From: Bemisia tabaci
Taxonomy: Eukaryota > Arthropoda > Insecta > Hemiptera > Aleyrodidae
Assembly: GCF_918797505.1 (NCBI RefSeq)
Contig: NC_092801.1
Span: forward strand, 1,240,001-1,304,000
Length of the DNA stretch: 64,000 nt
Reading direction: 5' to 3'
In this document: positions 55,000 through 64,000 of the stretch, one piece after another
Layout: each line of letters opens with the position of its first letter
Numbering within the stretch: position 1 is the first letter of the stretch
Position numbers and translations under genes: made by a program
Notes under the pieces: model-generated
What the model saw: the letters and a program-made list of their open reading frames with translations, nothing else
What the model was told of the DNA's origin: nothing
The model's database searches: none

Positions 55000-55500
55000 T
55001 TGAAGATCGGAAAACTGTACGGACCGAATTTCGATACGAGTTTTGGTTTTCGAGATTTCGGACTTGTAAAATTTTCGGCTTCGGAAGACCGTATCTTACA
55101 GTATGGGCCTGGTATCGGATACTGGAGATTAGGGTCTGATTCGGTAATTGGATTTTCGGACTTGTAAAAATTTTCGATTTCGAAAGACCATATCCTACAG
55201 TATGGACCTGGTATCGGATACTGGAGAGTAGGGTCTGATTCCGGAAATTGGATTTTCGGACTTGTAAAAATTTTCGATTTCGAAAGACCATATCCTACAG
55301 TATGGACCTGGTATCGGATACTGGAGAGTAGGGTCTGATTCCGGAAATTGTATTTTCGGACTTGTAAAAATGTTCGATTTCGAAAGACCATATCCTACAG
55401 TATGGACCTGGTATCGGATACTGGAGAGTAGGGTCTGATTCGGGCAATTGGATTTTCGGACCAGTAAAATTTTTGGGATCAATAGACCATATCCTCCAGT
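55000..55500. repeat. 100-bp satellite, about five units
   Basis: TATGGACCTGGTATCGGATACTGGAGAGTAGGGTCTGATT recurs with a period of exactly 100 bp (starts at 55201, 55301 and 55401, with a diverged unit at 55101). Further single units lie at 34022-34305, 34990-35100 and 55880-55985. The long minus-strand frame 54762-55391 is a repeat translation. Confidence 0.95.
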
Positions 55501-56400
55501 ATGGTATCGGTGACTGGAGAGGAGGGTCTGATTCGGGATATTAAAACATTATCTAAGTCCTACGCTGGAAAATATTTTTGGAAAATTCTCCTCCTCCGAT
55601 CCATCCCAACCCGACACGATTCTTTTACACTATCGAAGATCGGAAAACCGTACGACCCGAATTTTGAGACGACTTTTAGTTTTTGAGAAAATCCAACTTT
55701 CACCTAAGTCGCATGCGTATCTTATATGTATATACGAGTTTTTACGCTTGCTCGAATAAATGGGTTGGTAGTTCACTCTTGACAGGTTGTATGTCCGATT
55801 GTAAAAACACATCTATGATATATACCTATCTTATGTGTATGCGCGGTTCTGTTCCTTACATTGTTTTCAGATTGTGTAAAATATTCGGATTTTCGGACTT
55901 GAAAAATTTTCGGGATCAATACACCATATCCTACAGTATGGGTCTGGTATCGGATACTGGAGAGTAGGGTCGGATTCAGGAAATTAAAAAAATTTCGGAA
56001 AATTACCCTCCTCCGATCCGATTCTTTTACACTATGGAAGATCGGAAAACTGTACAGACCGAATTTTGATACGACTTTTAGTTTTCGCGAAAATCCAACT
56101 TTCACCTAAGTTGCATGTGTATCTTATATGTATATACGAGTTTTTTTATGCTTGTTTGAATAAATGGATTCTTGAGTTTTACTATTGTCCGTTTGTATGT
56201 CTGATGTCATAAACACGTCTATGACACATAACTATCTTATGTGTATACGCGGTTTTCTTCGTGGCCTTCGTAGACTGCGGTCCTCGCTCCGTCCAGAGTT
56301 CAAAATTTAACGTGAAATAGCTGTCTGTTCGTGGATCGTACAATGATGTGACGACTGGCTCTTAGTTTCAACGGATCAAGGGTATCAGAAAAAACTTAAA
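55501..56400. repeat. Duplicated satellite-associated segment
   Basis: GATCGGAAAACCGTACG.CCGAATTTTGA.ACGACTTTTAG and GAAAATCCAACTTTCACCTAAGT.GCATG.GTATCTTATATG occur at 55637-55730 and again at 56039-56135. A third satellite unit lies at 55880-55985. No gene. Confidence 0.7.
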
Positions 56401-56403
56401 AAT

Positions 56404-56990
56404 TGCGGGCAGCCCCCCCCCCCCTCGCGAACCGGATTGTTTAGGGAACTTCAGCACAAGCCTGCGGGTCCTCACTCTATACGTCCCGAAATCAATGTTC
56501 AACGTGAAATATCCGTTGGATCATGGGTCGCAGAATAATCTGAGGACTCTAATTCACTTGAATGGAATAAGGGTTTCAGAAAAAAACTTGAAATTTCATT
56601 GCGGGCAGCCCCCCTCGCGAACGGTATGTTTAGGAAACTTCAGCACAAGCCTACGGGTCCTCACTCTATACATCCCGAAATCAATGTTCAACGTGAAATA
56701 TCCGTTGGTTCATGGGTCGCAGAATAATCTGAGGACTCTAATTCACTTGTATGGATCAAGGGTGTCAGAAAAACTTAAAATTTCATTGCGGGTTCTCACC
56801 CAGCGGTCGTGAGGGAGCAACGAAGTGCTTTAACTCCGTTTCCGTGCTGCGGTCCTCGATGGATGTGTCACGAGATGATCAATATTCAACGTGAAATATC
56901 TGTTGGTTCGTGGATCGCAGGATAATCTTATGAATCTTATTCAGTTGTATGGAGTAAGCGGTATACTCGATGACTTCGATTATTTACCAC
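56404..56990. repeat. Tandem repeat, unit ~197 bp, ~2.5 copies
   Basis: GCGGGCAGCCCCCC..CGCGAAC ... CAATGTTCAACGTGAAATATCCGTTGG recurs at 56404, 56601 and, partly, 56787-56930. Confidence 0.85.
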
Positions 56991-56999
56991 AACTTCATA

Positions 57000-57180
57000 T
57001 GAGAATGTCCATGGTTGATGATTTCGATACTATACCACAGATAGAAAGGTAACATATCAATAATCGATGGTATTTGCTTAATATGTCGAAAACGGTACGT
57101 CCTAGACGATTTTTGACGAGAACAATCCGCTACATTTCGATTATAAATTCAATGAGAGCACTAGGAAGCCTCTAAAACAG
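57000..57180. repeat. Duplicated segment, second copy at 58397-58590
   Basis: GATGA.TTCGATTA.TTACCACAACTTCA.ATGAGAATGT ... CGTCCTA.ACGATTTTTGACG occurs in both places in direct orientation. Confidence 0.8.
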
Positions 57181-57354
57181 TTAGGAAGCCCAAAATCAAT
57201 CAATCAACAATTATCTAATTGGAATCCACCGTATTGCTTTCAGGGAAGTGTCGTAACCCGCGATGGACCGTTCGATCTAACATTTAAGGTAGGGTAAAAG
57301 ATCGGTTCTCAGGTCCAAATTACTTCACACTCGATTATTTACCATAGTTTTAAA

Positions 57355-57740
57355 TATAGTACCTATATAGTGAGAGTATAGATAAATGTGAAACTCCGAG
57401 AATCCATCAGGCCTTCACCGATGCCTCCGCGAATAAAGTCAGGGCCAAAAATGCAACCAACCTATGAATTTCAATTACACAGAGCAATTTACTAATACAA
57501 TTGTTACGAACCATCGTTTATCAAGCACGTATTTGACTTAGTTTTTGCATAAATTTACTTATTTTTGCGGAAGAACGCTCATTTATGTACATTCTTAGCC
57601 ATATTGGTTAGGATTGGAATCTACAGACTGGCAGTGAAATTTTGGGGCGTTAGAAGTTGGTTAGAAGGGTGGCTGCACTTTTGGGGCCCAAAACCCTCCA
57701 TGAAGCGATCTGTCCATACTCTCGCTATAAAGGTACTCTA
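57355..57740. mobile_element. hAT-type MITE, copy 2, perfect 8-bp TSD
   Basis: Homologous along its whole length to 767-1151. Flanked by GTTTTAAA at 57347-57354 and 57741-57748. The inner sequence GAATCCATCAGGCCTTCACCG matches copy 1 closely. Confidence 0.9.
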
Positions 57741-58047
57741 GTTTTAAATAGGAATACATTAATATTCAATTATTTCGATTCATTACCATAGTTTTTTAAT
57801 AGGAAAACAGCCATGGTTAATTATTCCGATTCTTCTCCGTAACATCAAATGGAAAAATCTAATCAGTTGATGATTGCGAATATTTACCGTGATGGACCAC
57901 CAGACGAGTTTTTTTAACCAAAATATCACGTAAACCATGATGCGCACACCGAAAATTACCGAAATATGATTCTTGATGTGTAAATTCAAACTACCCGCTC
58001 ATGAAAGCTCAATGCTCCGCGTGATTCACATCACACGCTGAACATTA

Positions 58048-58332
58048 TCACGATATAGTTTCTGCGATATAAAAATCTTGACACTTTGGATCAGCTATAG
58101 CAAATTGTTTATAGTTTGAACAACACATGATGGGAAATGAATACTTATTGCTCGATTGAGAAGCTTGCTGAAAGCGTTGTAGTGCTCGATTTGATGGTCG
58201 TAGAGCTTTGAGCAGTTCAAATTCCCCGTAACCATTATGTGAAATGAAAACGTTAATATCTTCGTTAGGAGTTGGTTTCAGTAATTTAGTTGCGTGAATC
58301 GTGTTCTCCATGAAGTTCTGGTTAAGAAACAC
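58048..58332 (-). CDS. Hypothetical ORF, weak
   Basis: 94 codons on minus with protein-like composition (HNGYGEFELLKALRPSNRAL, FPIMCCSNYKQFAIADP). No family is recognised, no splice partner, and repeats surround it. It may be an exon fragment or chance. Confidence 0.2.
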   Translation of the reverse strand: MFLNQNFMENTIHATKLLKPTPNEDINVFISHNGYGEFELLKALRPSNRALQRFQQASQSSNKYSFPIMCCSNYKQFAIADPKCQDFYIAETIS

Positions 58333-58889
58333 GTATCAGAATGCTTAAATTCGCACCTTAACTAGTGGTCCATTTTAAATGGGAACGTAACAATACTCGA
58401 TGATTTCGATTACTTACCACAACTTCACATGAGAATGTTAATGGTCGATGATTTCGATAGAAATAAAGGTAAAATATCAATAATCGATGGATTTTGCTCA
58501 ATATCTGGAAAATGATGCGTCCTACACGATTTCTGACGGCAACACACCCGCTACTTTTCAAATATGAATGCAATGAGACCACCGGAAGCCTCCAAAAAAT
58601 TTATCGAACCTAAAAGATGTTGAATTTCATTGCGGGAACCCCCCAGTTGCGAACAACGGTATTGAAAAAGCTCCAGTAGGTACATTGCTTTACGGTCCCC
58701 GTCAAAATCAGAACTGAGAACTCATGAGGGAACTGATACATTTGATTGTGAGTCAAAATCAGAACTTCATAAAGAACTTGAGATAAAGGTGACCGCAGAA
58801 GAGGATCATAACTCTAGTAAAGATAAAAAGGGTGATGCGAAGATCCATATAGAGATGGATAAAAAACCATGTTTTGAAGCCCCAAAATC

Positions 58890-59150
58890 GTGAGAATGAT
58901 TTTTTTTTTTTTTGGGTCAAGAAGTGATGTAAATGAACTTGATGAGTTTATTTTAAATGTACAATCCATTGACTGTGATGTACCCAAAACTTTTAATGAA
59001 GTTGAGAATAGAGCTGATAAAATTCAATGGCAGCAGGTCATTAAAGAGGAGCTTGACTTTCTCACATTCAACAATACTTGGAGTCTTGTACCAAAGCCTG
59101 AGGATAAAAATATTGTTGATTGTAAATGGATTTTTACAATTAAGAAGGAT
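58890..59150 (+). pseudogene. Copia polymerase fragment (start of reverse transcriptase)
   Basis: Reads QWQQVIKEELDFLTFNNTW and SLVPKPEDKNIVDCKWIFT, the opening of the Copia RT domain. It breaks after AAGAAGGATG at 59149. The same coding DNA runs on without a break on the minus strand at the window's right end (64000-63900), which dates the breakpoint after that sequence. The upstream region 58690-58880 may be its degraded integrase/linker part. Confidence 0.8.
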
Positions 59151-59238
59151 GTTTGCGTTTGACGGAATTATGTGCATAATTTATGAGCCTTGGGTATGTA
59201 TCCAGAACCTTGTGGACAGGGTTCATGAGTTAGGTGTG

Positions 59239-59425
59239 TTTAGAAAACGCAAACACGTTTCGAAAACGCAAACACGTTTCGAAAACGCAAACACGTTTCG
59301 AAAACGCAAACACGTTTCGAAAACACAAACACGTTTCGAAAACGCAAACACGTTTCGAAAACGCAAACACGTTTCGAAAACACAAACACGTTTCGAAAAC
59401 GCGAACACGTTTCGAAAACGCATTG
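59239..59425. repeat. 19-bp minisatellite, array 2 (~10 units)
   Basis: Same unit and orientation as 35213-35385, with scattered CACAAACAC and CGCGAACAC variants. Sits just after the Copia fragment break. Confidence 0.95.
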
Positions 59426-59526
59426 TAAAAACGTCCACTAAGATTCCAGGAATGCGAACAGAGTTGGTGAATAGGTTTGTCCGCTTCCTTTTCCAGACAC
59501 GTTGTTACTCCATCTCAAACTCAGCT

Positions 59527-59830
59527 CCTTGAATTTTGACTTGATAATTTCTAATTTTGCTTATTTTGAAGACCCAACCATGGTCTTAAATTCTTGAATT
59601 TTGCGGTGGCTAACGGTTTGGCTACTTAATCGGCTAGCTGATCACCGGTTGGAACATATTTCACATTTATTAGCCCATTTTCTACCTGTTCTCTAGAAAA
59701 ATGATACTTTGCATCTATATGTTTTGATCTTTTGTGGCTACTTGGATTCTTTAACAGAACTTCGATAGCTTTCAATCGGATATTAGAAAGATAACTGATC
59801 AAAATATGCGTGTCAAGTGTCATGCTCGCG
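59527..59830 (-). pseudogene. Copia RNase H 3'-end fragment, copy 1
   Basis: Minus strand KNPSSHKRSKHIDAKYHFSR and VKYVPTGDQLAD, the end of Copia RNase H. No complete element is attached. Confidence 0.8.
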
Positions 59831-59879
59831 TTTAAATAACCGAGGGTGAAGATTCATTAAATTTTACTTCAAATGAGTC

Positions 59880-60240
59880 TACGGCTACGACGCTGAGACA
59901 AAAGCACAGTCCTCAAATGGATTGCACCCTGGATATCATGAATATATTCCTCGCGGTACAACGATTATAGAAGAAACTGACCAGGGAAACTTTACAACGC
60001 TCTATCGGGTGAATACGTCCTGAATAATTGCGGGCAAGCGGTGACTGGATGTTCCATCATGATAATGCTCGCCGGCCACAGTTTTAGTGAAGCACAGCAT
60101 CCTACATACCGCATCCTCCTAAAGTCCAGATTTAGCTCCCTGCGACTTTTGTCTGTTTCCTTAGCTTACGTTTCAACTCGATAGAGGAGATTAAAGTAAA
60201 CACTTAGAGAGCGCTGAAGGATATATTCAAAGGAGAGTTA
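59880..60240 (+). pseudogene. Degenerate mariner transposase fragment
   Basis: Plus strand contains FHHDNAR (~60050) and, in another frame, SPDLAPCDFCLFP (~60122-60160), the second and third Asp motifs of mariner transposase. Heavily mutated and lacking its ends. Its tail (60138-60250) is duplicated at 60458-60570. Confidence 0.6.
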
Positions 60241-60749
60241 TTTTGACGAGTCCACTTGAATTTTGACTTGCTAATTTCTAATTTTGCTAATTTTGAAGAT
60301 CCGGCCCTGGTCTTAATTTCTTGAATTTTACGGTGGATAACGGTTTGGTCAGTAAATCGGCTAGCTGATCACCTGTTGGAACATATTTCACATTTATTAG
60401 CACTTTTTCTACCTGTTCTCTAGAAAAGAATACTTTACATCTATGTGTTTCGATCTTCCCTGCGACTTTTGTCTGTTTCCTTAGCTTACGTTTCAACTCG
60501 ATAGAGGAGAGCAAAGAAAACACTTAGAGAGCGATGAAGGATATATTCAAAGCAGACTTATTTTGACGAGTCCACTTGGATTTTTTGACGAGTCTACTTG
60601 CATTTTGACTTGCTAATTTCTAATTTTACTAATTTTGAAGATCCAGCCCTGGTCTTAATTTCTTGAATTTTATGGTGGATAACGGTTTGGTCAGTAAATC
60701 GGCTAGCTGATCACCTGTTGGAACATATTTCACATTTTTTAGCCCTTTT
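60138..60749. repeat. ~320-bp tandem duplication of mariner tail plus Copia end
   Basis: CCCTGCGACTTTTGTCTGTTTCC at 60138 and 60458 starts two units. Each unit runs through GACGAGTCCACTTG into the Copia 3' region (GACTTGCTAATTTCTAATTTT, GATCACCTGTTGGAACATA). Confidence 0.8.
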
Positions 60750-61496
60750 GTCATGGGAACGGAGTTCCCCATGATATTACAATCGTTCCGTTGCTTTCGC
60801 AATGGGATTCCCTATACCTCTGCGACCTTGAGCGTTTCGCCCAGTCTCCGATTTTTGGTTGATTTTCCGATGTATCAAAAACCGTTGTATTTTTTAGCCA
60901 ATCATGTCTCTACGTCAAGTTGTGTTGATTGCTAAAATTCGCTTTCAGCGAGTTTTTTTCCACCTTAAGATGTCGTGTCTGACTGGTAAATCTGCGCAGA
61001 ACCACGAAGTTCCGTTTTTAGGCAAATTCTTTTTTTTGGGAGGTTCTGATTGGTTATTTTTCGCCATCAGTTTTCTGTTCGTTGGTGCAAAAGATCGCCT
61101 ACCTCGTTGCTCTTGAGAAGCCGCCATTATCCCACCTCAAATTTTAAACATAGATATAAAGAAATAATAACCATCGTACAAGGCGGAAAATTGTTCTGGA
61201 GGACCCGTTACGGATATATGAGCCAAAATCAGAACTCGATTGATGGATTTAATCCATGAATACAGAAATATAGCCCCAGTTTACTGCCGCGATCGCAAAT
61301 GCATTCTGACATGAACCTTGTGACACATGACAGCATAGGTAAACAATGTCTCACAGAGTAATGGGCTTGATCCGTTTTCTCTTACCACGCCAGTGGCCGA
61401 ACCGTTGAAATCTCAAGGACGTCTTTTGTGAAGCCCCGCTCAGCGTCCGAGATCACTTAACTGTTCTCTTTTTCTCCTCCCATATCCGAGCGGCGA

Positions 61497-61640
61497 GATA
61501 GCTCAGATAACTACAACACCGTTCTGACCCTGGGAGAGTGTCACATTTTGTGGGAGCGGGGGTTCGAATCTCGTAGGGGACAGCTAATTTTTACTGGTTG
61601 TATTGAATGTTTTAGACCAATCATCTAACAATAATTAATA
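61497..61640 (+). mobile_element. tRNA-like SINE segment inside repeat R, copy 2
   Basis: A box TAGCTCAGATA (~61506), B box GGTTCGAATCT (61561-61571), then the body GGTTGTATTGAATGTTTTAGAC shared with 31487-31510. Confidence 0.6.
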
Positions 61641-61713
61641 CTTGGCAACTTAGGAAGCACATAGGTCCCTTATGATGCGTATTCGGGCATATGTGTAGAG
61701 TAAAAATATCATA

Positions 61714-62691
61714 CGTAGGGTGTCCCAAAAGTACCGGGACTGGTTCTGTAACTTCAAAAGTAAGATAGATGCAGACATGATTTTGGTCTCATTTTAAAGA
61801 TCAACTCAATACCTATCGATTAAAACCAAGATCAGCTCAATCGAATAAAAATTGACCGAGTTATGACAATTTGAAATTAGTGAGGAAAGTTTACCCCTAC
61901 GGTTTTTAGGAAGATTTTTCGCTTACCAGGATTCAAAAAGTTAATATTCGTATCCACTTTCCTTCGAATCTTCCATAATTTCCTTTTGCTTTTCAAAGTA
62001 CCGTCCATCAAACCGGATGCACTTTTTCATGCGCTCTTGCCACTTATCCAACATTGTTTTCCTGAATTCTTCCTCTGGGATGGAGTTGAAGAAGTTTTGA
62101 ATTGCATTCTGGATTTCGGTCTTCGATACGAATCTTCGTCCGCGAAGCTCCTTTTTAAGCGTGGGAAACATCCAAAAATCACATGGAGCCAAGTCAGCGC
62201 TATTAGGGGGATGAGGGATTGTTTCAACTCCATTTTTACTCATAAATTCACGTGTTAAGCTCGATGTGTGAGGCCGCGCATTGTCTTGATGGACTATCCA
62301 CGAAGCTTTCAAGTCCGACCGTTTCCGGGAAATGTGCATTCTCAACTCCTTTAGTACTTTGCAATAATACGCACTGTCAACTGTTGTGTTTGATGGTACA
62401 AAATGTTGATAAATGACACCTCGAAAATAAAAAAACACAATAAGCATCACTTTATCGGCCGACTTTTCGATTTACGGCGATGAAGAATCTTCCTTAAAAA
62501 CCGTAGGCGTAAACTTTCCTCGCTGATTTCAAATTGCCATAACTCGGTCAATTTTTATTCGATTGAGCTGATCTTGGTTTTAATCGATAGGTATTGAGTT
62601 GATCTTTAAAATGAGATCAAGATCATGTCTGTATCTATCTTACTTTCGAAGTTACAGAACAAGTCCCGGTGCTTTTGGGACACCTTATGTA
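61714..62691 (-). mobile_element. Mariner element with ~205-bp TIRs, internally deleted
   Basis: Inverted ends read GGTGTCCCAAAAG.ACCGGGAC and continue inverted for ~205 bp (61714-61925 against 62480-62691). It sits in the R sequence ATCATA/CTTTACG; R copy 1 at 32205-32220 shows the empty site, consistent with a TA target. At ~0.98 kb it is shorter than a full ~1.3-kb mariner. Exact outer base uncertain by 2-4. Confidence 0.88.
61941..62450 (-). pseudogene. Mariner transposase, C-terminal part
   Basis: 169 codons. The second and third catalytic Asp lie in VHQDNARPHTS and NSADLAPCDFWMFP, 34 residues apart, the mariner DD34D spacing. The N-terminal helix-turn-helix and first Asp are missing; the frame starts just inside the TIR. 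It cannot be an active transposase. Confidence 0.9.
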
Positions 62692-62967
62692 TACTTTACG
62701 CCGAAAAAGCGAACCTGAAACTTAAATGCGTTAACTTCCGAAAACCATATATAATCCAACGAAAATAAATAATTGGTACATAACAGCTTTCTTGTATGCA
62801 AAGAAAATAATTAAAAATGTTAAAAAAGAGATGTCAACACAAAATTACATAGCCCCTTCAATTCAGAAGATACTACAAACGAACTGTACCTTAACATTTT
62901 CATATCCCAGAAGCTAACGTTCCCATGACGAATATTGCTATCGCTAGCGATTGCAAAATCCAACTTG

Positions 62968-64000
62968 TTTCTACCTGTTCTCTAGAAAAATGATACTTTA
63001 CATGCATGTGTTTTGATCTTTTGTGACTACTTGGATTCTTTGCAATACTTATGCAACCGGTGTTGTCTTCATAAATTAAAATGGGAGTTATTGCAGTCAT
63101 ATTAATACTACTCAGAAACGATTTCAACCAAAGAGCTTCCCTGACAGCTTCAAAAAGCTTCATATACTCTGATTCAGTGGATGAGGTAGCCACAGAGTTT
63201 TGCTTTTGGTATTCCAACAAATGGTACAGTTTTCGAATAATTGAAATAAGAAGCCTGTCGTGCTCTTTCTATCGTTTTCATCTGTTGCCCAATCAGAATC
63301 ACAGTGACCACTCAAGATATCAGTAAATATTAGTTTCTTTGTATAGGTCAATTTCAAATTCCTTGAGCCTTATAGGTATCGTAACACCCTTTTCAAGTAG
63401 GTACTGCCACAAGATTTTAATGTTCTTGCTTGTATATTTACATAAAATACTTATTGCAGCGCACAAATCAGCTGTCTTGTGCATATCATTATGTACACCA
63501 TGCTGTGCAAGTAGTCAGGACCTTTTATGACTCTTTTTTGAACTCACCAAGCTACCAGATAACTTAATTTTCATATGAGGAACCATGAGGTTGCTTCCAT
63601 CAGGTGACAGTACTATGAGAATTCAAAAAAAAGTTAATTTTCGACTCCAGCCTACGTGAACAACCGATATTTTCCGGACAGACCTCGTACAGTTCCCAAT
63701 TCTCATATAAATTTCCTCTCTCTCAAATTTCCATTTAGAAAAGCTGTTTTTACATCCATTTGGTGAATTAGCAAATCAAATTGGTTGGTAAAAGCCACCA
63801 GAATTCTATTCGAGCGAGAGGAGTCAAAAGTTTCATCATAGTCTTTAGCTTATTTTTTTTCGACTGAAGCCACGAGCAACTAACCGCGCTTTATGTTTTT
63901 TAGGTTTCCCAAATTCATCCTTCTTAATTGTAAAAATCCATTTACAATCAACAATATTTTTATCCTCAGGCTTTGGTACAAGACTCCAAGTATTGTTGAA
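62968..64000 (-). pseudogene. Copia element, degenerate RNase H to RT, runs off window
   Basis: Minus strand from right to left: FNNTWSLVPKPEDKNIVDCK and KARLVARGFS-like sequence (RT start, 64000-63850), disrupted RT core, then GHCDSDWATDENDRKSTTG (63320-63250) and SSTESEYMKLFEAVREALW with YEDNTGCISIAKNP (RNase H, 63190-63030), continuing at 60749 beyond the inserted R repeat. Several frameshifts and a deletion in the RT core. Confidence 0.88.

Larger units (their letters stand above)
60750..62967. repeat. Repeat R, copy 2, inserted in Copia and carrying a mariner
   Basis: Matches 27171-27881 plus 31376-32486. Left junction AGCCCTTTT|GTCATGGG, right junction AACTTG|TTTCTACC; the uninterrupted Copia copy at 59673-59686 reads AGCCCATTTTCTACC, so a TTT-type short duplication fits. 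Without the mariner, R is ~1.24 kb. Confidence 0.85.

Noticed and set aside
54762..55391. 209-codon minus frame
   Set aside because: Runs through the 100-bp satellite and block B; repeated peptide, no gene.

Overview
The window looks like arthropod nuclear DNA, probably insect, and is AT-rich and repeat-dense. The evidence is the TE mix: RTE-clade LINE, Copia, mariner, hAT-type and TTAA-flanked foldback elements, tRNA-derived SINEs and an animal-type Polinton/adintovirus-like provirus. Two short exons have clean GT/AG borders. I cannot name the species. No bacterial genes, operons or CRISPR arrays are present.

Layout. 1-8.4 kb: non-autonomous DNA elements, several with exact target-site duplications (TSDs). 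8.45-13.18 kb: one terminal-inverted-repeat (TIR) element carrying two ~957-bp, ~99% identical inverted arms that hold intron-containing fragments of an unidentified gene. 13.2-20 kb: small inverted-repeat elements, a SINE, a hAT-like insertion and one possible host first exon. 20.2-22.9 kb: a decayed antisense RTE LINE. 23.5-25.1 kb: a 1.39-kb palindrome. 27.2-32.5 kb: repeat 'R' interrupted by a full-length RTE with an 8-bp TSD. 33-35.4 kb: repeat blocks and a 19-bp minisatellite. 35.4-47.1 kb: the Polinton/adintovirus-like element. 48-60 kb: tandem duplications, a 4-kb TA-flanked element, foldbacks and a 100-bp satellite. 58.9-64 kb: Copia debris with a second R copy nested in it and a mariner nested in that.

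The Polinton/adintovirus-like element is the main gene block. Leftward genes: packaging ATPase, a DUF8207-like protein, two paralogous small proteins with a fibre-like motif, and the integrase. Rightward genes: a phospholipase-A2-domain capsid protein, adenain-like protease, penton-like protein, a 58-aa protein and hexon-like major capsid protein. Leftward again: two uncharacterised proteins and a protein-primed family B DNA polymerase. This is a set for integration, replication, packaging and virion assembly. The hexon gene has one frameshift and one stop. The polymerase has two frameshifts and two stops. The other eleven reading frames are open. The element lies between two phase-0 minus-strand exons (47911-48051 and 32536-32964) that may belong to one host gene, which would place it in a ~14.9-kb intron.

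The most unusual observations are the 1-kb inverted-arm gene-fragment hairpin, the biased distribution of breaks in the provirus, an inverted piece of polymerase 3' coding sequence that differs mostly at synonymous positions, and the three-level nested insertion with an uninterrupted reference copy in the same window.
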